Source: Nitriliruptoraceae bacterium (lineage in GTDB: Bacteria > Actinomycetota > Nitriliruptoria > Nitriliruptorales > Nitriliruptoraceae). Taken from it: a stretch of 8,559 nt of DNA. Location of the stretch: positions 1 through 8,559 of the forward strand of contig SKLC01000446.1 of NCBI GenBank assembly GCA_007123425.1. Reading direction: 5' to 3'. Positions 1 through 6,484 of the stretch are shown piece after piece. Within the stretch, counting starts at the first letter, position 1. Each line of letters opens with the position of its first letter. The translations under genes were made by a program, and so were the position numbers. The notes under the pieces were generated by a model that saw only the letters and a program-made list of their open reading frames with translations, had not been told where the DNA came from and made no database searches.

Positions 1-70
1 CCATGGTCAGGGTGAGCACGAAGGCGGCTACGAGGCTCACGAGCGGCATGGTCCTGCGGGTCTGGGGCAT
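1..70 (-). CDS. Partial gene, N terminus of a probable exported protein (twin-arginine signal-like)
   Basis: The first 23 codons of a - strand gene are visible; the rest lies before the window. The ATG is the complement of 68-70. It is preceded on the - strand by GGAG (complement of 76-79) with a 5-base spacer, a good ribosome binding site. The peptide begins MPQTRRTMPL, then a hydrophobic run LVSLVAAFVLTLTM. This is the n-region plus h-region pattern of a signal peptide. The Arg5-Arg6 pair preceded by Thr loosely resembles the Tat consensus (S/T-R-R-x-F-L-K), but Met and Pro stand where Phe and Leu are expected, so a Sec signal or a membrane anchor is equally possible. A second in-frame ATG (complement of 47-49) could be an alternative start and would remove the arginines. 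The function of the mature protein cannot be judged. The gene is divergent from the Tat genes. Confidence 0.55.
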   Translation of the reverse strand, partial: MPQTRRTMPLVSLVAAFVLTLTM

Positions 71-75
71 CGGTA

Positions 76-79
76 CTCC
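76..79 (-). promoter_or_regulatory. Ribosome binding site for the partial - strand gene
   Basis: GGAG on the - strand ends 5 bases before the ATG at 70. It supports this start over the in-frame ATG at 49, which has no comparable purine-rich sequence before it. Confidence 0.5.
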
Positions 80-321
80 GTTGGCGACGGCTGAGGCCGA
101 GCGGTGACGGATCGCGTCTCGGTCACGCGCTTCGCTCGGGATCGACGCCGTACGAACTCGCCTTTACGACGTCGGCACCAATGGCCGCAACGTTGCGATG
201 CGCGCGCGACCGAACCCCACAGCCCGCGCGCATGTCCGTGTCATCTTGCACACGACCACCCCGGAATGCCGGCGCAACAGGATCCTGGATCGTGGATCTC
301 ACGAGGCCGGCCGCGATCGTC

Positions 322-333
322 CCGTCCGGACGG
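322..333. repeat. 12-base perfect palindrome, possible operator
   Basis: CCGTCCGGACGG is a perfect palindrome about 150 bases upstream of the TatB-like start, in the divergent intergenic region. It could be a dimeric regulator site, but GC-rich DNA produces such palindromes by chance, so this is weak. Confidence 0.25.
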
Positions 334-479
334 CACCAGTCATGGGTGATCGCATCGATCGACGCTGGTTGGGCGACGTTCGTGCGGCGCGGATGTCACA
401 GGTCGTACAGAGGGCGTTGCACCCGGAGGCCACGGCGCCGATGCTGCGGAACGTGGGGGCGACGACACGGGAGAGCGCG

Positions 480-830
480 ATGCCAGGGTTCCAGGAACTG
501 CTGGTCATCATGGTGGTGGCGCTCGTGGCCGTGGGTCCTGAACGACTGCCCAAGGCTGCCCGCGACATCGCAAAGGTCTTCGCACGGCTCCAGCGGGAGG
601 CGCATGTCGCCTTGCGCGATCTCAAGGCGGAGGCGAACGCTGAGGGGCTGGGCACCGAGCTGCGCCAACTGCGTCGTGACCTTGCTGATCCCGGCGCGAG
701 CGCCGTCGAGGCTGACACCGAGGTCTTGGACGTGGGAGCTCACGGCGACGACGACATGCCGACCGATCCTCCACCAATGGCCGCGGACCCCCACGAGCCG
801 ACGGCCCCGCCGGAGACGCCGACCGTCTGA
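480..830 (+). CDS. tatB: Sec-independent translocase protein TatB-like
   Basis: A 116-residue protein with the TatA/TatB architecture: a very short N terminus, one membrane helix (about residues 4-19), a hinge, an amphipathic helix (about 24-50) and a long polar acidic/proline-rich tail. Glu6 in the early helix and the hinge VGPERLPKAARD (18-29) match TatB, whose hinge is typically GPxRLP, rather than the FGxxKLP of TatA. TatB normally works with TatC as the receptor for folded twin-arginine substrates at the cytoplasmic membrane. The ATG at 480 places the membrane helix at the N terminus as the family requires and has the purine-rich GGGAGAG (469-475) just upstream. ATG 441 would add 13 residues, and longer extensions to 198 do not look like protein. 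A TatA-like gene follows after 105 bases. Without tatC nearby, a TatA-like role cannot be excluded. Confidence 0.8.
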   Translation: MPGFQELLVIMVVALVAVGPERLPKAARDIAKVFARLQREAHVALRDLKAEANAEGLGTELRQLRRDLADPGASAVEADTEVLDVGAHGDDDMPTDPPPMAADPHEPTAPPETPTV

Positions 831-935
831 CGGACGTGCCCGCGGCGCGACACACGGCCAGCTCGGGAACCGGGCTCGGGTCACCGCACGAGAAGGCAGC
901 TGCCGCGGACATGCGGCCGACCACGGAGGGATTCG

Positions 936-1151
936 ATGCCCACGCTCCCCGGCGGAACCGAACTGATCGTCATCCTGTTCATCGTGCTGCTGCTGTTCGG
1001 GGCGCGGAAGCTGCCCGGCCTGGCCAGCGCGATCGGCACCTCGGTCCGCGAGTTCCGCCAGGCCTCGGGGACGGGCGCGGACGAGTCGGACGAGCTGGCG
1101 CACGGAGCGGGGGAGCCAGGCCCTCCGCCCGAGGGCGAGGCCCACCGGTGA
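936..1151 (+). CDS. tatA: Sec-independent translocase protein TatA
   Basis: A 71-residue protein of typical TatA size. It has a short N terminus with the polar Thr8-Glu9 pair, a membrane helix at about residues 9-22 (LIVILFIVLLL), the hallmark FGARKLP hinge (21-27), an amphipathic helix to about residue 43 ending REFRQ, then an acidic, proline-rich tail. TatA oligomers form the protein-conducting element of the twin-arginine system that moves folded proteins across the cytoplasmic membrane. GGAGGG (925-930) lies 5 bases before the ATG, so the start is well supported. The gene follows the TatB-like gene by 105 bases on the same strand and probably shares its transcript, although its strong ribosome site allows independent translation. 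tatC is absent from the window; in many actinobacteria Tat genes are split between loci. Confidence 0.88.
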   Translation: MPTLPGGTELIVILFIVLLLFGARKLPGLASAIGTSVREFRQASGTGADESDELAHGAGEPGPPPEGEAHR

Positions 1152-1169
1152 GACGTCGACGGGGCACCA

Positions 1170-1187
1170 GGTGAACACAGGGTGAAC
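1170..1187 (+). repeat. Phased direct repeat GGTGAAC x2
   Basis: Two exact heptamers, GGTGAAC, start at 1170 and 1181, one helical turn apart (11 bases), between tatA and the first LuxR-type gene. They are candidate binding sites for one of the two LuxR-type regulators encoded just downstream. Confidence 0.4.
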
Positions 1188-1328
1188 GGCTCGCCCCAGC
1201 GCGTGGCAAAGGTGACGAACGCCACAGTGGGGACGTGTCGTCGGACGTGGTCGGCGCTCGGTGGCTGTCGCAGTCTCGGGCTCGTGTCATGGAAACGTCA
1301 CGGGGGCGCGTTGCCCTTCGGCGCCGAT

Positions 1329-1335
1329 GGAAGGG
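1329..1335 (+). promoter_or_regulatory. Ribosome binding site that decides the GTG 1341 start
   Basis: GGAAGGG lies 5 bases before GTG 1341. The upstream alternative, GTG 1182, has only a weak purine stretch before it. The same GGAAGGG motif serves the PqqD-like gene at 2620. Confidence 0.6.
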
Positions 1336-1340
1336 ATGAC

Positions 1341-1949
1341 GTGGCAGCGACCGTGTCCTGGGAGTCGGGCGTCGTGGTGGGCACTGCCCTCGCGGCCAGC
1401 GCCTCGCTGGCGACCGCTTGCCGGTCCACCGCCGCGGCCTTCGAGAGCCACCCGCCGAGCGGCACGTACGCCCCCGCCGCCGATGTGGACGTCATCGTCC
1501 TCGACCTGTCGGTCGATGCGCCGACGGTGCTGGCGTGGGCCGCGAGCAACATCCCGCCGAATGCCGGACGGGTGGTGGCGGTCACCGAGGGATCCCCGCC
1601 GCCGACGGATGTCGCCGTGGACGCCTGGGTCGCCGCCGACGCGCCCCTCGACCGCCTCCTTGCCACCATCGCGGGCGACGATGAGCATGCCCGTTCTCCG
1701 ATCTCGCTCGTCCCCGATGCGGACCGCCATGCGCTCACGCCGCGTGAGGTGGAAGTGCTCCGCGCACTGGTCATGGAGGGGAATGCGACCGCGGCGGCCG
1801 CGCACCTGGGGGTCTCCGCTCACACCCTGCGCACCCACCTGCAGAACATCCTGAACGGGCTCGGGGTCAGAAGCCGGTCCGAGGCTGCAGCATGGGCTGT
1901 CCGGGCGGGACTGGTCCGCTCGGACCCACGGGGAGACGGTGCGCCGTGA
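1341..1949 (+). CDS. LuxR-type transcriptional regulator with degenerate receiver-like domain (first of a pair)
   Basis: From GTG 1341 the protein has 202 residues; an in-frame GTG at 1182 would give 255, but the added sequence is arginine-rich and unlike a domain. The C-terminal part is a LuxR/NarL helix-turn-helix starting at LTPREVEVLRAL (about residue 132). It includes AAHLGVSAHTLRTHLQNIL and ends with GVRSRSEAAAWA, all hallmark positions. The N-terminal 110 residues resemble a response-regulator receiver. DVIVLDLSVD keeps an Asp where the phosphoacceptor would be, but no acidic pair is seen after the first strand, and the conserved Lys near its end is lost (AWVAADAP where GYLLKDAP is usual). 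It is therefore probably a DNA-binding regulator not controlled by ordinary phosphorylation. Its stop overlaps the start of the next LuxR gene (GTGA, 1946-1949), so the two are translationally coupled and may form a heteromer. Its target is presumably this operon, by inference. Confidence 0.78.
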   Translation: MAATVSWESGVVVGTALAASASLATACRSTAAAFESHPPSGTYAPAADVDVIVLDLSVDAPTVLAWAASNIPPNAGRVVAVTEGSPPPTDVAVDAWVAADAPLDRLLATIAGDDEHARSPISLVPDADRHALTPREVEVLRALVMEGNATAAAAHLGVSAHTLRTHLQNILNGLGVRSRSEAAAWAVRAGLVRSDPRGDGAP

Positions 1950-2623
1950 GCGTGCCACGGGTCGTCGTCTCCGATCCCCGGCGCCTCCACCGGGAGGCCA
2001 TGGCGCGCTGCCTGGCCGTCGAGCACGGTCTCGAGACGGCATCGGCGGGTGACCCGAAGGCCACCATCCTCCAGGCCCAGCGGCTGTGCGCCCAGGTGGT
2101 GCTGATCGCGGGGGCGAACGGATCGAGAGCCCATGTGCATGCTGCACTCCGCAGTCTCGATGTGCGCCCGAGGACGCTGGTCTTCGACGCGCCAGGCGAT
2201 GACGAGTCGCTGCTGGAGGCGATCGAGGACGGGGCGGATGGCTACCTGACTCGCGACAGCGACCTCTCCGAGATCGTGGCAGCGATCCACGCGCTGTGTG
2301 ACGGAGAGTCGGTCGTCCCGCCGTCGATGCTGGGGCCGCTCCTGCGGCGACTCATCGAGCGGCGACGGGCGGCCACCCGTGCCACGCAGCTGCTGGACCG
2401 CCTCACGCCACGTGAACGCGAGGTGCTGGGGCTCCTCCTCGACGGGTTGGACGATCGCCGCATGGCGGCCCGCCTGGTGATATCGCCGCAGACGGCGCGA
2501 ACGCACGTGCAGCGCATCCTGCGGAAGCTGGACGTCCACTCGCGCGTGGAGGCCATCTCGCTGGTCGTCAACCACGGGCTCGAGAGCGAGCTCGAGCTCA
2601 CCGTGGAAGGGAGCACGCCATGA
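1946..2623 (+). CDS. LuxR-type response-regulator-like protein lacking the phosphoacceptor Asp (second of a pair)
   Basis: 225 residues from GTG 1946, chosen because GGGGAG (1930-1935) precedes it and the start overlaps the previous stop. The N-terminal domain follows the receiver pattern: VPRVVVSDPRRLHREAMARCL at the start, then VVLIAG where VVLMD is usual, so the phosphoacceptor Asp appears replaced by Ala. Later, DGADGYLTRD has Arg where the conserved Lys stands. Only one acidic residue of the usual pair remains (Ser-Asp). The C-terminal helix-turn-helix is clear: LTPREREVLGLLLDGL from about residue 153, then SPQTARTHVQRILRKLDVHSRVEA with the typical recognition helix. The protein is thus a NarL/FixJ-like DNA-binding protein with a pseudo-receiver, likely controlled by dimerisation or ligand. 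It overlaps the PqqD-like gene by 4 bases (ATGA). Confidence 0.82.
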   Translation: MSVPRVVVSDPRRLHREAMARCLAVEHGLETASAGDPKATILQAQRLCAQVVLIAGANGSRAHVHAALRSLDVRPRTLVFDAPGDDESLLEAIEDGADGYLTRDSDLSEIVAAIHALCDGESVVPPSMLGPLLRRLIERRRAATRATQLLDRLTPREREVLGLLLDGLDDRRMAARLVISPQTARTHVQRILRKLDVHSRVEAISLVVNHGLESELELTVEGSTP

Positions 2624-2919
2624 TCTCGTCACCCACCCTCCCGACGCGCCGGGACGACGTGCTCCTCGTCGACGACGGCAGCGACTGCGTGGTCGCGGTG
2701 CCCGACCAGTCCAGCACGCTGCTGCTCAATCCCACCGCCCGCGCGATCTGGGAGCTGTGCGACGGCCGGACCCGGCCGGACGAGATGATCGTGGCCATCT
2801 GCGACCTCTTCGACGTGGGCCGGGGGACGGCGCAGCGCGACGTCACCGCGGCGTTGGCGGCGATGACGCACGTCGGCCTGGTGGTCTGGGCGCAGCCAGG
2901 CACGGGGGGGCCGCGATGA
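2620..2919 (+). CDS. PqqD-like small protein (first of two)
   Basis: 99 residues with the PqqD-like pattern: a beta-rich N-terminal half (DVLLVDDGSDCVVAVPDQ, about 13-30), then LNPTARAIWELCDG (36-49), the Thr-Arg-Pro-Asp-Glu turn, IVAICDLFDV (57-66) and a final helix RDVTAALAAMTHVGLV (73-88). PqqD-fold proteins bind peptides in RiPP pathways, as the free PqqD chaperone or the RRE domain; relatives also occur in polysaccharide loci with no known peptide. The start overlaps the LuxR stop (ATGA 2620-2623) and has GGAAGGG upstream (2605-2611). The stop overlaps the start of the CapD-like gene (ATGA 2916-2919). It shares the pattern DG-T-D-IV-F-V-DVTA-GL with the second PqqD-like protein at 6481. 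No radical-SAM enzyme or precursor peptide is visible, so the partner is unknown. Confidence 0.72.
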   Translation: MISSPTLPTRRDDVLLVDDGSDCVVAVPDQSSTLLLNPTARAIWELCDGRTRPDEMIVAICDLFDVGRGTAQRDVTAALAAMTHVGLVVWAQPGTGGPR

Positions 2920-4829
2920 CGGTGATCGGCCCTCGCGATCGGCTGCGGTCGCGGCTCTGGCAGCGGGCGGTGGGCAGGTCCGCGCGCATGCGCGGCCACA
3001 CGCCGCTGGTCGTGCTGGACCTCGGGCTGGTCGGCGTCGCCTACGCGGGCATGCTCGTCGCACGGTTCGACACGGAGGTGCCGATCGAGGCCTGGTCGGG
3101 GTTCAGGCTGTTCCTGCCGCTGGCGATGGCCGTGCACGTCGGCGCGAACTGGGTCGCGGGTCTCTACGGGCCGGTCTGGGAGCAGGCCAGCATCCGCGAG
3201 GCCCAGCGGCTGCTGGCGGCGGGCCTCCTCGGGCTCGTGGTGCTCACGTCCGCGCTGTTGGTTCTGCCACGCCTGGTGCCCCTGTCCGTGGTGATCATCG
3301 GCGCGGGCCTGGCCATGGGCCTGTTCGGCCTCCTCCGGTTTCACTCCCGTCTCTTCGCGCGTCGACGCTGGCCCCGGGGCGAGACGCGCATCATGATCGT
3401 GGGCGCGGGTCAGTCCGCCGCTGCGCTGCTGCGTGAGCTGGATCGCGACGACGTGACGCACCTGCAGCCGGTGGCGCTCGTCGACGACGACCCGCGCAAG
3501 CTCGGGCGACGCCTGGCCGACCTTCCCATCCTCGGCACGGTCGACGAGCTCGCCGAGGTGGGCGCTCCGCTCAAGGTCGATCAAGTGCTTCTGGCGATCC
3601 CCTCGGCGACGTCCGAGCTCGTCCAGCGGGTCGCCGAGCGCACCGCGGAGCTGGGAGCCGAGCTCAAGGTCCTGCCCCGGGTCTCGGAGCTGGTCAACGG
3701 CTCCCCGCACCTGCGCGACGTGCGCGATCTGTCCATCGATGACCTCCTCGGCCGGCAGCAGGTCGTCACCGATCTCACCGCGCTCGAGTCGATGGTGCGA
3801 GGCCGCCGGGTGCTGGTGACCGGGGGCGGCGGCTCGATCGGCTCGGAGATCGCCCGGCAGCTGGCGCTGTACGGCCCGGCCCGACTGGTGCTGGTCGATC
3901 GCGACGAGACCCATCTCTTCGACGCCGTCGCTGAGATCGCGGCTCCCTGTGAGCAGGTCCTGCTCGACGTGCGGGACGGGCAGGGGGTGGAGCGCCTGTT
4001 CGCGGAGGTACGCCCCGAGATCGTCTATCACGCGGCGGCGAACAAGCATGTGCCGCTGCTTGAGGGCCATCCCTGCGAGGCCGTCACGACCAATGTGCTG
4101 GGGACCCGCAACGTCGCCCTGGCGGCACGCGAGCACGGCGTCGGGGCCTTCGTGCTGATCTCTACGGACAAGGCGGTGAATCCGACCAGCGTCATGGGCG
4201 CGTCCAAGCGTGTCTGCGAGCAGATCGTGCTCCATGCCGCCCCTGTGGATGCCGCCTGGTGCGCCGTGCGCTTCGGCAACGTCCTGGGAAGCCGGGGCAG
4301 CGTCGTGCCCTCGTTCGTGCGCCAGATCCGCCGTGGCGGTCCCGTCACGGTGACCCATCCCGACATGACCCGCTACTTCATGAGCATCTCCGAGGCCGTC
4401 CAGCTGGTGCTGCAGGCGGGAGCGCTCGCCCGCGGACGTGAGGTGTTCGTGCTGGACATGGGCGATCCGGTCCACATCCTCGATCTGGCCCATCGGATGG
4501 TCTCGCTGGCCGGCCTGCGGCCTGGCGTGGACATCCGCATCGACATCACGGGCCTGCGGCCGGGCGAGCGACTCACCGAGGAGCTGTCCTCCGCCCAGGA
4601 GCACGTGACGTCGACGACGCACCCCAAGATCAAGCAGCTGTGCCCTCCACTGCTGGGCGAGCAGGTGCTGGACCGCTCTCTCGACGAGCTGCAGCGGTCC
4701 GCCGAGGAGCACGACGAGCCGGTTGCGCGGCGCCTGCTGTTCGACCTGGCGCACCACGAAGCGGAGCTGATCCGCCTGCCGACGTGGACAGCGGAGCCGG
4801 CACAGCACGAGCGATGGGAGCACGCATGA
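2916..4829 (+). CDS. Membrane-bound nucleotide-sugar 4,6-dehydratase/epimerase, FlaA1/CapD type
   Basis: 637 residues, the usual length for long CapD/WbpM-type enzymes. The N-terminal part has about four membrane helices (roughly 31-49, 64-84, 100-119 and 122-141). Then comes a Rossmann-like domain (MIVGAGQSAAALLRELD, 160-176) of the CoA-binding kind typical of this family. The C-terminal SDR domain starts at VLVTGGGGSIGSEIARQL (299-316) with the TGxxGxxG NAD(P) motif. It continues with VLLDVRD (348-354), AAANKHVPLLE (373-383), STDKAVNPTSVMGASKR (416-432) and RFGNVLGSRGSVVPSF (452-467). The catalytic Tyr of ordinary SDRs is Met427, spaced MxxxK before Lys431, as in FlaA1/CapD dehydratases. 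These enzymes convert UDP-N-acetylhexosamines to 4-keto-6-deoxy sugars for surface glycans; the exact substrate cannot be read here. The ATG at 2916 overlaps the previous stop, and the stop overlaps the Wzz-kinase start. Confidence 0.92.
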   Translation: MTVIGPRDRLRSRLWQRAVGRSARMRGHTPLVVLDLGLVGVAYAGMLVARFDTEVPIEAWSGFRLFLPLAMAVHVGANWVAGLYGPVWEQASIREAQRLLAAGLLGLVVLTSALLVLPRLVPLSVVIIGAGLAMGLFGLLRFHSRLFARRRWPRGETRIMIVGAGQSAAALLRELDRDDVTHLQPVALVDDDPRKLGRRLADLPILGTVDELAEVGAPLKVDQVLLAIPSATSELVQRVAERTAELGAELKVLPRVSELVNGSPHLRDVRDLSIDDLLGRQQVVTDLTALESMVRGRRVLVTGGGGSIGSEIARQLALYGPARLVLVDRDETHLFDAVAEIAAPCEQVLLDVRDGQGVERLFAEVRPEIVYHAAANKHVPLLEGHPCEAVTTNVLGTRNVALAAREHGVGAFVLISTDKAVNPTSVMGASKRVCEQIVLHAAPVDAAWCAVRFGNVLGSRGSVVPSFVRQIRRGGPVTVTHPDMTRYFMSISEAVQLVLQAGALARGREVFVLDMGDPVHILDLAHRMVSLAGLRPGVDIRIDITGLRPGERLTEELSSAQEHVTSTTHPKIKQLCPPLLGEQVLDRSLDELQRSAEEHDEPVARRLLFDLAHHEAELIRLPTWTAEPAQHERWEHA

Positions 4830-6484
4830 ACGGGGAGAATCCCCTGCAGCGCTACCTGGAGCCGGTGCGACGGCGGTGGCCGATCGTCGTGGCCGCCCTG
4901 GGAGTCGGTATCGGGCTCGCCTGGCTCGCTCTGCCAAGCCCACCGGAGGTCAGCGACCCACCCGAGGACGTCGCCGAGCGGGGCGTCGACTACCGGGCCA
5001 CCAGCGTGCTGATACGCGGCCGCACCACGCCGACGACCGAGGACCTCGACCTGGTCGCGATGATCGCTCGGCAGGACGCCATCGTCAGCGCCGTGGAGGA
5101 GCGCCTCGACGATCGCCTCGAGGTCGGAGCGGCCGCGCTGGTCGAGATCGAGGCGGATGACAGCCTCGGGACCTTGAGCATCACGGGCCTGCAGCCCACG
5201 GCCACGACGGCCAGGGACCTGGTGACCACCTACGCCAACGAGGTGACACGCCACTTCGACGACCGTGCGCAGACCAACCAGCAGGAGCAGATCGAGCGCG
5301 CGCGCGATCGGCTCCAGTCCACCGATGAGCGGATCGGCGAGCTCGTCGCCGAGCAGCGCGACCTGGGGGAGGGGACCCTGGACTGGCGCCTGGCCGAGGC
5401 CGAGTTGTCGGTCCTCGTCGACCAGTACGGAATGATCCAGGGCGAGCTGCGCGAGCTCAGCAGCACGGAGGCGTCGGGAGCCACCTTCGAGGTCATCCAT
5501 GACCCGGAGCCGGTCATGGTCGCCTCGGATGGGCTCGCCGCGCTCGACATGCCCACCAACAATGCGCTTCGCATCGCGCTCGCTGCGCTGGTCGCTGCGG
5601 CCCTGGGCCTCGCCGTGGTCTTCGGCCTGGATCGGGTCGACACGCGTGTGCGTACGCGGGAGGAGGCCGAAGAGGCCTTCGGTCTTCCGGTGTCGGCGCA
5701 GCTGCCTCCGCAGACGCGTGAGTATCGCCAGGGCCGGGCGCTGGTGGTGGAGTCGGAGCCAGCATCGGAGGCTGCCGAGTCCTTCCGGTCCCTGCGCCTG
5801 TCGATCCAGCTGGCACCACGCTGGCGGCTCGATCGGTCCGCCCCGACCAGCAACGGCTCGATGGGCACGGCCGAGGCCGTCAGCGACGGCGGAGAGCCCA
5901 CGACGATCCTGGTCACCTCGCCGAGCACCGGCGAGGGCAAGTCGACCGTGGCCGCGAACCTGGCCGTGTCCATGGCCGAGCTGGGTCGCCACGTCCTGGT
6001 CGTGGACTGCGACTTCCGCCGCTCGACGGTCGGCGAGCTGCTCGGCCTGGAGCCCGGTCCCGGGTTGCGCGACCTCGCCGAGCTCCAGCCGAACAGCCTG
6101 GGCAGTCTCATACAACCGTCGAGATTCCCCCACGTCTCGGTCCTGCGCTCGGGCAGCCCCGGGCTGGCCCCGCCGTGGCTGACGCCCCACGGCGCGGAGC
6201 TCGTCCGGCAGGCGAGGGCCCACGCCGAGATGGTGGTCTTCGACACCGGCCCGCTTCTGGTCACCAACGAAGCGGCGTCGCTCGCTCCGTCAATCGATGC
6301 GCTGCTGCTGGTCGCGCGTAGCGGCAAGACCTCCTGGCAGCTAGCGAAGCAGTCGACCGAACAGCTGACCCGCCTCCGCGCCATGGTGGCGGGCGTCGTG
6401 CTGGTGGGCACGAGCAGCACCGGCGGCTACGGCTACCACCAGTCGATCCGGCGCATCCTGCACAGGGAGGAGGCCCGATCGTGA
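4826..6484 (+). CDS. Wzz/chain-length-determinant and bacterial tyrosine kinase fusion (polysaccharide co-polymerase)
   Basis: 552 residues. A Wzz-like module comes first: membrane helix about 19-36, an extracytoplasmic region with a charged, coiled-coil-prone stretch (about 145-212), and a second membrane helix about 247-267. A cytoplasmic BY-kinase follows. It has the oligomerisation motif ExxRxxR (Glu318, Arg321, Arg324), Walker A SPSTGEGKST (365-374, Lys372), Walker A' LVVDCDFR (391-398) and a Walker B-like VVFDTGPL (470-477). Such proteins control chain length and export of surface polysaccharides, with autophosphorylation on C-terminal tyrosines. Oddities: Walker B reads DTGP where DxPP is usual, a hydrophilic insert of about 25 residues (334-358) precedes the ATPase core, and only two tyrosines (535, 537) lie in the tail. 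ATGA overlaps the previous stop and GTGA (6481-6484) overlaps the next start. A fused Wzz-kinase is common in proteobacteria; in Gram-positives the two parts are often separate. Confidence 0.9.
   Translation: MNGENPLQRYLEPVRRRWPIVVAALGVGIGLAWLALPSPPEVSDPPEDVAERGVDYRATSVLIRGRTTPTTEDLDLVAMIARQDAIVSAVEERLDDRLEVGAAALVEIEADDSLGTLSITGLQPTATTARDLVTTYANEVTRHFDDRAQTNQQEQIERARDRLQSTDERIGELVAEQRDLGEGTLDWRLAEAELSVLVDQYGMIQGELRELSSTEASGATFEVIHDPEPVMVASDGLAALDMPTNNALRIALAALVAAALGLAVVFGLDRVDTRVRTREEAEEAFGLPVSAQLPPQTREYRQGRALVVESEPASEAAESFRSLRLSIQLAPRWRLDRSAPTSNGSMGTAEAVSDGGEPTTILVTSPSTGEGKSTVAANLAVSMAELGRHVLVVDCDFRRSTVGELLGLEPGPGLRDLAELQPNSLGSLIQPSRFPHVSVLRSGSPGLAPPWLTPHGAELVRQARAHAEMVVFDTGPLLVTNEAASLAPSIDALLLVARSGKTSWQLAKQSTEQLTRLRAMVAGVVLVGTSSTGGYGYHQSIRRILHREEARS

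Larger units (their letters stand above)
71..479. promoter_or_regulatory. Divergent intergenic region, probably carrying promoters for both sides
   Basis: About 410 bases separate the divergent starts of the partial exported-protein gene (- strand) and the TatB-like gene (+ strand). Open frames cross it, but none has a good ribosome binding site or a recognisable product. One is an in-frame extension of the TatB frame back to 198; it is arginine-rich and unlike any Tat N terminus. No convincing -35/-10 pair was found on either strand. The clearest structure is the 12-base perfect palindrome at 322-333. Confidence 0.4.
1152..1340 (+). promoter_or_regulatory. Leader and probable promoter region of the polysaccharide operon
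   Basis: A stretch of 189 bases between tatA and the favoured start of the first LuxR-type gene. It holds two perfect GGTGAAC copies (1170-1176 and 1181-1187) whose starts are 11 bases apart, a looser relative GGTGACGAAC (1211-1220), and two GGACGTG copies (1231-1237 and 1243-1249) 12 bases apart. Such helically phased direct repeats are typical of sites bound by regulators in tandem. No clear sigma-70 type -35/-10 pair is visible. An in-frame GTG at 1182 would translate most of this stretch, but the better ribosome site is at 1329-1335. Confidence 0.4.

Noticed and set aside
198..479. N-terminal extension of the TatB-like frame to 198
   Set aside because: The added 94 residues are arginine-rich and would bury the membrane helix, which must be at the N terminus in TatA/B proteins. 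The ribosome site before 480 fits better.
1283..1302. Imperfect inverted repeat and GGAAAC element resembling an ECF sigma -35 box
   Set aside because: The inverted arms mismatch at the core and no suitable -10 lies at the right distance.
1182..1340. Upstream GTG start for the first LuxR-type gene
   Set aside because: The ribosome site before 1182 is weak and the extra 53 residues have no receiver-like pattern. GGAAGGG directly before GTG 1341 is better. Not fully excluded.
2757..2915. Upstream start of the CapD-like frame inside the first PqqD-like gene
   Set aside because: The extra residues are Arg/Gly/Asp-rich and overlap a recognisable gene in another frame; ATG 2916 gives the normal family N terminus and the ATGA overlap.
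2598..4943. Long - strand open frame (781 codons) opposite the CapD-like gene
   Set aside because: It is rich in Arg, Gln, His and Asp, has no recognisable domain, and mirrors the third-position GC bias of the + strand genes. It is a shadow of the real coding frame.
4373..6223. Long - strand open frame (616 codons) opposite the Wzz-kinase gene
   Set aside because: Low-complexity, Arg- and Gly-rich translation without family motifs; the + strand frame has full Wzz and kinase motifs.
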